A stretch of 64,000 bases of DNA. It comes from Mycteria americana (Eukaryota; Chordata; Aves; Ciconiiformes; Ciconiidae). The translations under genes were made by a program, and so were the position numbers. This document shows positions 59,601 through 64,000 of the stretch, piece after piece. The notes beneath the pieces are model-generated. The model did no database searches. It saw only the letters and a list, made by a program, of their open reading frames with translations, and was not told where the DNA came from. How positions within the stretch are numbered: the first letter of the stretch is position 1; the number at the start of each line of letters is the position of its first letter. The DNA lies in assembly GCF_035582795.1 (NCBI RefSeq), contig NC_134370.1, positions 39,233,501 to 39,297,500 of the forward strand, in the 5' to 3' direction.

Positions 59601-61248
59601 GGGCTGAGGTGATGGGCTGAGATGCCTGGCTCCCTGCAGGTGCGTGGGGCTGAGGTGCCTGGCTGGCTGCTCCCTGTTTGCTGTTAGCATGGGGCCTGGG
59701 GAGCAGAGCTGGCAGGAGCGGGAGGACATATATATACACATTATTTTAAAACAAAACAAACCCAACGACTTCAAGGCTGATATTAAACTCTCCCTGTTTC
59801 TCCCAGCACCCTCGCTGCTGGCCTGAGGGAGGGGTGGGAGATGCTCCCCTCCGGGTGCATCTGTGTGGGAGCATTATAGACAGCCCTGCGCAGGCTGCAG
59901 CCCGCGTTCTGGAAGAAATGGGATGCATGCAGACTGAAACTGAGTCAGTGGGATCTCTCCAAAGCATGGAGTCTGTGTCTGTGAAAACCAATGCTCAGGG
60001 AAGGAGCGGGGTTGCAATCGCCTCTGTGTTCGCAAGCATCTTGCTCGGGCAGTCGCTAGGGAGGTGGGATGAAGCTGGGGGCAAAAGGGCTGTCGGGCAG
60101 TTGTGGATGGGCAGGCTGAGGTGACAGAGGACAGTTATTGCTGTGGGGACAGTTGTAGGAGGCTGGGGAGAGGACACAGTCTGCAGGAGACCTCCTTGCT
60201 GATCCCAAAGAGGTTGTTTCAGCAGCTACCCTGGTGGTGGCTGGTGCTGCCTGTGCCTCCGCCCGCCCAGCACCCCACAGACCTGCCCCATAGGGGCCTG
60301 CCCCACTGCACCTCTGCGCGCCCAGTCCCCTGCCCTGCCCTCCCTGAGATGTCACCCCCTTCGTCCTGCCCCCAGGACAAACCAAATTCTTCCTTTTTGG
60401 TAAACCACTCTAAAGTCCAAGGCAAGTAGCAGCTGCCTCATTCCGCTTTGAGTGCTAAAGGTTCCTCCATGGTGACAGCAGGTCTCGTTTACCTTCCTGT
60501 TATCTCCCCTCCTCCAGCCCACAGTATTAGCCAACTCGCAACTGCTGAATAATGACACTCCGAAGGTTGCTGAGATTAGGGCCACTGGCAATACTAACAA
60601 CCCCTTCTGAGTCAGGTCCGCACGGGCTGCTCGTCCTCCCCTCTGGGGCCTCGCTGCCTACCCTGGCCCTTCTCTCCAGGGGTCCAGGCAGCTGGGCAGC
60701 CTGGTTACCTGTATGCCCTTCCTGTAAAACCTGTGTCCTCTCCTCTTGTCCCCTTGCACGCAGCACAGTGGCTTCAAGATCAGGCTGTTCGTGGGGAGAG
60801 GGAAAGATGAGGGTTCCGTGTGCCTGTGCTGGCACTAGCAGAGAAGTTGTGACTCTCTGCGGTGACTTTTCTGTGCCGAGCATAGCAGGGGTCAGGTCGC
60901 GGATAGGAGCTGGTTGTGGTCTCGGGGAAGGAGAGTGCTGCGAGTTTCCGCACGAGAGGGAGAGAGGGGAAAGGGCAAGGAGAGAGGAGCCGGCAGGAGT
61001 GAGGTTCACTTACCGTATCGACATCTGTACTGACAAACGCCGTTTTTTCCCCCAAGCAGTTCCAAGAAGGAGTCGAAGTAGCCGTTAACCATTTCAAAGC
61101 TGTCCCGGAGAGCCCCGATGCCCCAGTCTGAATAGGATGACTCTGCTTGGGGAGATTGGTGGACGGCGTTCTCCTGTGTTGTTTCCTTGGTGCATTGCCC
61201 GAAGCCCAGGGTCAGGCACAGAACTGCTGCCTCGATAAGCAGCCGCAT
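50554..61248 (-). CDS. PLA2G12B: PLA2G12B, group XIIB secretory phospholipase A2-like protein, spliced CDS
   Basis: A catalytically dead group XII PLA2 relative that acts in the ER lumen of hepatocytes and enterocytes in triglyceride-rich lipoprotein assembly (known for the family). Minus-strand join 61248-61014, 55078-54990, 53402-53237, 50672-50554; 609 bases, 202 residues (human 195 as I recall). Signal peptide about 1-20; YSDWG and the [19 protein letters not shown] segment at about 39-77; [13 protein letters not shown] loop; active-site helix [13 protein letters not shown] from residue 119, with Leu123 where active PLA2s have His, and Asp124 kept; many conserved cysteines; C-terminus EEERDEL. 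Known to be under HNF4-alpha control in mammals. Transcribed towards OIT3. Exon phases agree throughout. Confidence 0.97.
50673..53236 (-). other. PLA2G12B: PLA2G12B intron 3
   Basis: A 2.6 kb intron. Long open frames at 51243-51702 on the minus strand have no recognisable homology. No repeat is recognised. Confidence 0.85.
53237..53402 (-). CDS. PLA2G12B: PLA2G12B exon 3: degenerate catalytic helix
   Basis: Encodes [40 protein letters not shown] and [15 protein letters not shown]. The codon at 53360-53358 is CTA (Leu) at the position of the catalytic His, and 53357-53355 is GAC (Asp). This is the hallmark separating PLA2G12B from active PLA2G12A. Donor G|GTAGGC. Confidence 0.98.
53403..54989 (-). 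other. PLA2G12B: PLA2G12B intron 2
   Basis: A 1.6 kb intron bounded on the minus strand by donor GTATGT and acceptor TTTCCCCAG. No repeat or further exon is recognised. Confidence 0.9.
54990..55078 (-). CDS. PLA2G12B: PLA2G12B exon 2
   Basis: Completes a split Gly and encodes [20 protein letters not shown] and FLGLKVPES, the region equivalent to the calcium-loop segment of group XII enzymes. The acceptor is TTTCTTTCTCAG and the donor AGT|GTATGT. It ends in phase 0, giving VPES-LDLGIP at the junction where human, as I recall it, has VPES-MDLGIP. Confidence 0.95.
55079..61013 (-). other. PLA2G12B: PLA2G12B intron 1
   Basis: A 5.9 kb intron, AT-richer near 56400-57700 and GC-rich at 59300-60500. 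It contains short degenerate tandem repeats at 59458-59700, listed separately. Long open frames at 58997-59560 and 60056-60430 follow the GC-rich composition and lack recognisable homology. Confidence 0.85.
59458..59700. repeat. GC-rich degenerate short tandem repeats
   Basis: TGTGCCCCACAGAG occurs at 59458-59471 and 59476-59489 (18-bp spacing). GGGGCTGAGGTG occurs at 59600-59611 and 59646-59657, with related GGGCTGAGG words between 59550 and 59660. It looks like a decayed minisatellite in a GC-rich segment of PLA2G12B intron 1. Confidence 0.6.
61014..61248 (-). CDS. PLA2G12B: PLA2G12B exon 1: start codon and signal peptide
   Basis: ATG at 61248-61246 (minus) opens [19 protein letters not shown], a clear signal peptide. 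A divergent linker follows, then [20 protein letters not shown] and [20 protein letters not shown]. The frame remains open upstream to 61479, but the start chosen places the signal peptide at the N-terminus as in human. Donor G|GTAAGT. Confidence 0.95.
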
Positions 61249-61357
61249 GCTGCAGTCCAGATCCAGGCCCTGGAGCCCTTGTCCAGGCAGATGTGCAGGC
61301 AGGGAGGAGTGGGAGAGAGATGTTGTGCGTAGGAGGCAGGTAAGCACCCCCCTCCCC

Positions 61358-61368
61358 TGGACTTTAAA
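61358..61368 (-). promoter_or_regulatory. PLA2G12B: HNF4-like site with TATA-like core upstream of PLA2G12B
   Basis: On the minus strand this reads TTTAAAGTCCA. TAAAGTCCA differs from the HNF4 consensus CAAAGTCCA at one base, and TTTAAA could act as a weak TATA element. It is about 110 bp before the start codon, allowing a 5' UTR of roughly 80 bases. PLA2G12B is a known HNF4-alpha target in mammals; use of this site is inferred. Confidence 0.45.
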
Positions 61369-61407
61369 CGCTGCCGAGGGAGCCGGCATGAGGTCACCAC
61401 AATCAGA

Positions 61408-61420
61408 GTGCAAAGTGCAC
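61408..61420 (-). promoter_or_regulatory. PLA2G12B: Second HNF4-like site upstream of PLA2G12B
   Basis: GTGCAAAGTGCAC at 61408-61420 is a near-palindrome containing CAAAGTGCA, one base from the HNF4 consensus CAAAGTCCA. It lies about 50 bp upstream of the other HNF4-like site. Two close matches within 65 bp fit a hepatic promoter. Confidence 0.4.
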
Positions 61421-64000
61421 CATGAAGATTTGGGCCAAGTTTGTCCCGCAGAGAAACGCCAGGGTTTGAGTTTGCACAATGGCTCTGGAACAGGCTCAGC
61501 CCCTGTGGCATCAGGGCTTCAACTTCTCCAAAAGGGACTGCTCCCTGGGGCACTGGGTGGGGTCTGTCTGCCCAGGCTGTGCAGCATATGGGAGACCTTC
61601 CACCTGCCCCACCGAGGCACTGCATGGGCTGCCCCACTCTCTCCCCAGCTTGTGGGGAGATGAAGAGTATCTTTGTCCAAAATTTCTGCTGCTCAGGCAA
61701 TGGGAGTAATAGATCAGCAGCAGACCAAGGAGCACTCCTCGCCTTTTTCCTAGGCCTCCTGGGCACATAATGGGGTGGGACGAGACATCCACCCAGCCTA
61801 GCTGCTGTGGGGGATTGCTCCTTGCAAAACCTGTGGGACTGCAGGGCTGACACGCTTGTTGTGTGAAGGGGCTTCCCCTGCCTGCACGCCCGGAACAGGC
61901 TGCCTTGCAGGAGCACGCCCAGGACAGAAAAGGGTGGCAGAGTGCCCCGTGTCCCGCTCTGCGCCGTGTCCTGCTCTGCCGTGGCAAGAGGGTGGTGTTG
62001 GGCCTCGTAGGGGCTGATCCAGCAGCTTTGAGTAGTTTGGGTTTAGAAACACTGCATTCAGGGCAATCCCCTGGCATGTCCTCTCCGGTTATGGGATCAG
62101 TGACGTGGATGAGTATTTGCCTTTGGGACTCCTGAAGGCTGATGTTCGATGGCTGGTTGTTACAGCTTTTGTGTAATGCCAGCGTTGCTGAATTAAACAT
62201 GTCGCATAGGTGGCCCAGAGCAAGGAAGGGCTGGCACCGAAACCCAAGTCAGGTAACAGGCTTGTGGGGGAGCTGCAGGTCCTGGCTCTGGGGTGGGACT
62301 GGCCTGCCAGGATCCTGGAGCCTGCACAGCTGGCGGAGGTTTCAAAGAAGTTACTCATTAAAAGAAAATGACCAAATGAACACCAACAGCAAAAGACAAC
62401 GCAAACCACTGATAAAGAATAGGGAAGGGAAACGGCACGGGAAGGCTCTGGCTGCTCTTGGAAAGCTTTTCGGATGTGTCCCAGCACAGCACTGCCATTC
62501 AGAAACAGCGGCTCTGCAGCTGATCAGCAGACTGGCTGATCTCTGTGCACTCCAACAGCCACCTTCAGCAGTCATTTCTGTTTCAGTGGCCAGGCTGTCG
62601 AGTGGAGACTCTCCAGAGGGCAAGGGGGAGCCAGGCAGCGGGTCTTTCAAACACGTGGCAAACGTAAGTGCAAATTCTGACATTTTATCGTTTTGCAGGA
62701 GACTCAGCCCCACTGCATTGTTACTTCTGAAGCACCAGAGCCCTGCGGCACCTGTCTGCCTGCATCTTTCTGCATACGGCCATGCATTATGTGCTCCAGA
62801 TGTGGGATAAGGAGGAGGGAGCACAGCCAAGTCTTGGTTTCTCAGACAGGTAAGTCAGAGAAGAAGTGGGGAAGAGGAGCAAACAAGCTGGTTAGTCCCT
62901 TTCCTGTGAAATGGTGTGGAGCCGGAGCCAGATGCTGCCTTCTTGTTGCATCTGTTCTGGTGCCCACTGCTGACTGCGTTCATGCTCCGTGCCCCTCAGA
63001 AGTGGGTGTGAGGGTTCCTCAAGTCAGCAGCCAGAGGCGATTCAGTTGTACAGCCACAGCCAATACCTGTGTGGTGCTTCCCTGAACGCTGTTACATAGC
63101 CGGAGCTGCACACCGCTGTCCCAGTCCATGGGAGGAAGCTTGGATGAGTTACTGGATGAGGGGGCATGTAAGGTATGCAGGAGGTCCCAAGGGAACCTCA
63201 AACTAGCTTTGTCTTTTGGGAGACGAGCCCAAGGAGAAGAGGCAGAGAGCATTGGGAAGGGAGGCTGGCAGTGATAAAGCTGCAGACAAGGAGGGGGAGC
63301 ACTGGTGAGAAATTAGGGTGATGTTTTGGGTTGAGCTAGAGGTGCCAGGCTGCTACTAGATGGTCCATTCCCCCCAGTCTGGGAACCAGCAAGTCCCTGC
63401 CTCTAGTGAACCTTTCTTGAACAGGGTGTCATCACTGGCACAAAGCAGTGGGGATGCTTGTGAAGCGAGGACTCCCCTGCAGGAGCACTTTGCAGGGCAG
63501 GACTGGAAGAGCTCGGGCCTGTCCTGCTGTTCAGACCGTGCTGGGGACTGGTCTGTCAGTCATGGGTGCAAAAGGGCCGCTGTCCCTGGAATTTGTTGTC
63601 AAGGAGCCCCAGTGAAGGGAAAACCAGGTTCAACAGTCCCACACTGTGTCTTGCACTGAGTGGAGCTGTTTGTGTCTCTGTTGGCTGAACCTGCCCTGGG
63701 TGGCACGCCGGTTTGCAGTCCTAGTGCTCCCCACCCTTAGAAACAGCCTGGCAGAAGTTGCTATAAAAAAGAGCAAAATAGCTATTCAGAAATAGCTTGG
63801 AAACATTGTGTAGAGCCCCTGTGTGGCTGTGCGTGGTGCTGTGCTTTTATACAGAGGCTTTTAGGGTTGCTCTGGAGGCAATTCCAGAACACAGCTTTCT
63901 TCGTCATCCCTTAGTTCCTGGTGGCTGATCCATGTGCTGCTGAACGGTAACAGAGAGGGAAAAAACGCCAGCAGGACTGCAGAGGATGCAAAACAGAGTG
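61421..64000. other. Upstream flank of PLA2G12B
   Basis: GC-rich non-coding sequence. Long overlapping open frames on both strands at 61187-62830 are composition artefacts: opposing frames are equally long and none resembles a known protein. A 17-bp imperfect repeat (CCGTGTCCYGCTCTGC) occurs at 61947 and 61964. No exon of a neighbouring gene is recognised to the window end. Confidence 0.7.

Noticed and set aside
61006-61479. Longer PLA2G12B start at 61479, adding 77 residues
   Set aside because: The extension has no similarity to known PLA2G12B, would bury the signal peptide internally, and overlaps the probable promoter; the ATG at 61248 fits the family.
61511-62200. 229-codon minus-strand and overlapping plus-strand open frames upstream of PLA2G12B
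   Set aside because: Both strands are open over the same GC-rich DNA, the expected effect of few AT-rich stops. No conserved motif, and the protein composition is not domain-like.

Overview
This is a 64 kb piece of a vertebrate nuclear genome, most likely from a bird. It has long introns with GT-AG splice sites, dispersed homopolymer tracts, and one insertion that I recognise from memory as an endogenous-retrovirus LTR of the kind common in neoavian birds. No prokaryotic operon, CRISPR array, plasmid or phage signature is present. The species cannot be fixed from the sequence alone.

Three protein-coding genes explain the coding content, in the order MCU (+), OIT3 (+), PLA2G12B (-). As I recall it, human chromosome 10q22 has the same order. 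MCU (mitochondrial calcium uniporter pore subunit) enters already running. Seven exons from 583 to 13725 encode 301 residues, equivalent to human residues 51 to the C-terminus; the first exon, with the transit peptide, lies upstream of the window. The 3' UTR runs to about 15605. A solo LTR sits in intron 6. About 5.7 kb without a recognisable gene follows.

OIT3 (liver-specific secreted zona-pellucida protein) occupies 21306-45313 as nine coding exons whose phases join into a 551-residue protein: signal peptide, D8C-type cysteine-rich domain, two EGF domains, ZP domain and a basic RRRVRR processing site near the C-terminus. PLA2G12B follows tail-to-tail on the minus strand, with four coding exons between 61248 and 50554 encoding 202 residues. 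It is a group XII phospholipase-like protein in which Leu replaces the catalytic His, and it ends in RDEL. OIT3 and PLA2G12B both encode secretory-pathway proteins of hepatocytes. MCU works in the inner mitochondrial membrane and is a positional neighbour only.

The remainder is intronic or intergenic. The most interesting non-canonical signal is a candidate alternative first exon in OIT3 intron 3 (28948-29062): a TATA box, then an ATG with a short signal-peptide-like reading frame, then a splice donor whose phase matches OIT3 exon 4. Other items are HNF4-like sites at the PLA2G12B and OIT3 5' ends, a 28-bp perfect palindrome in MCU intron 2, a possible unidentified decayed retrocopy in the same intron, and short tandem duplications. 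I found no convincing undescribed biological system; this is mostly an ordinary, well-conserved vertebrate locus.
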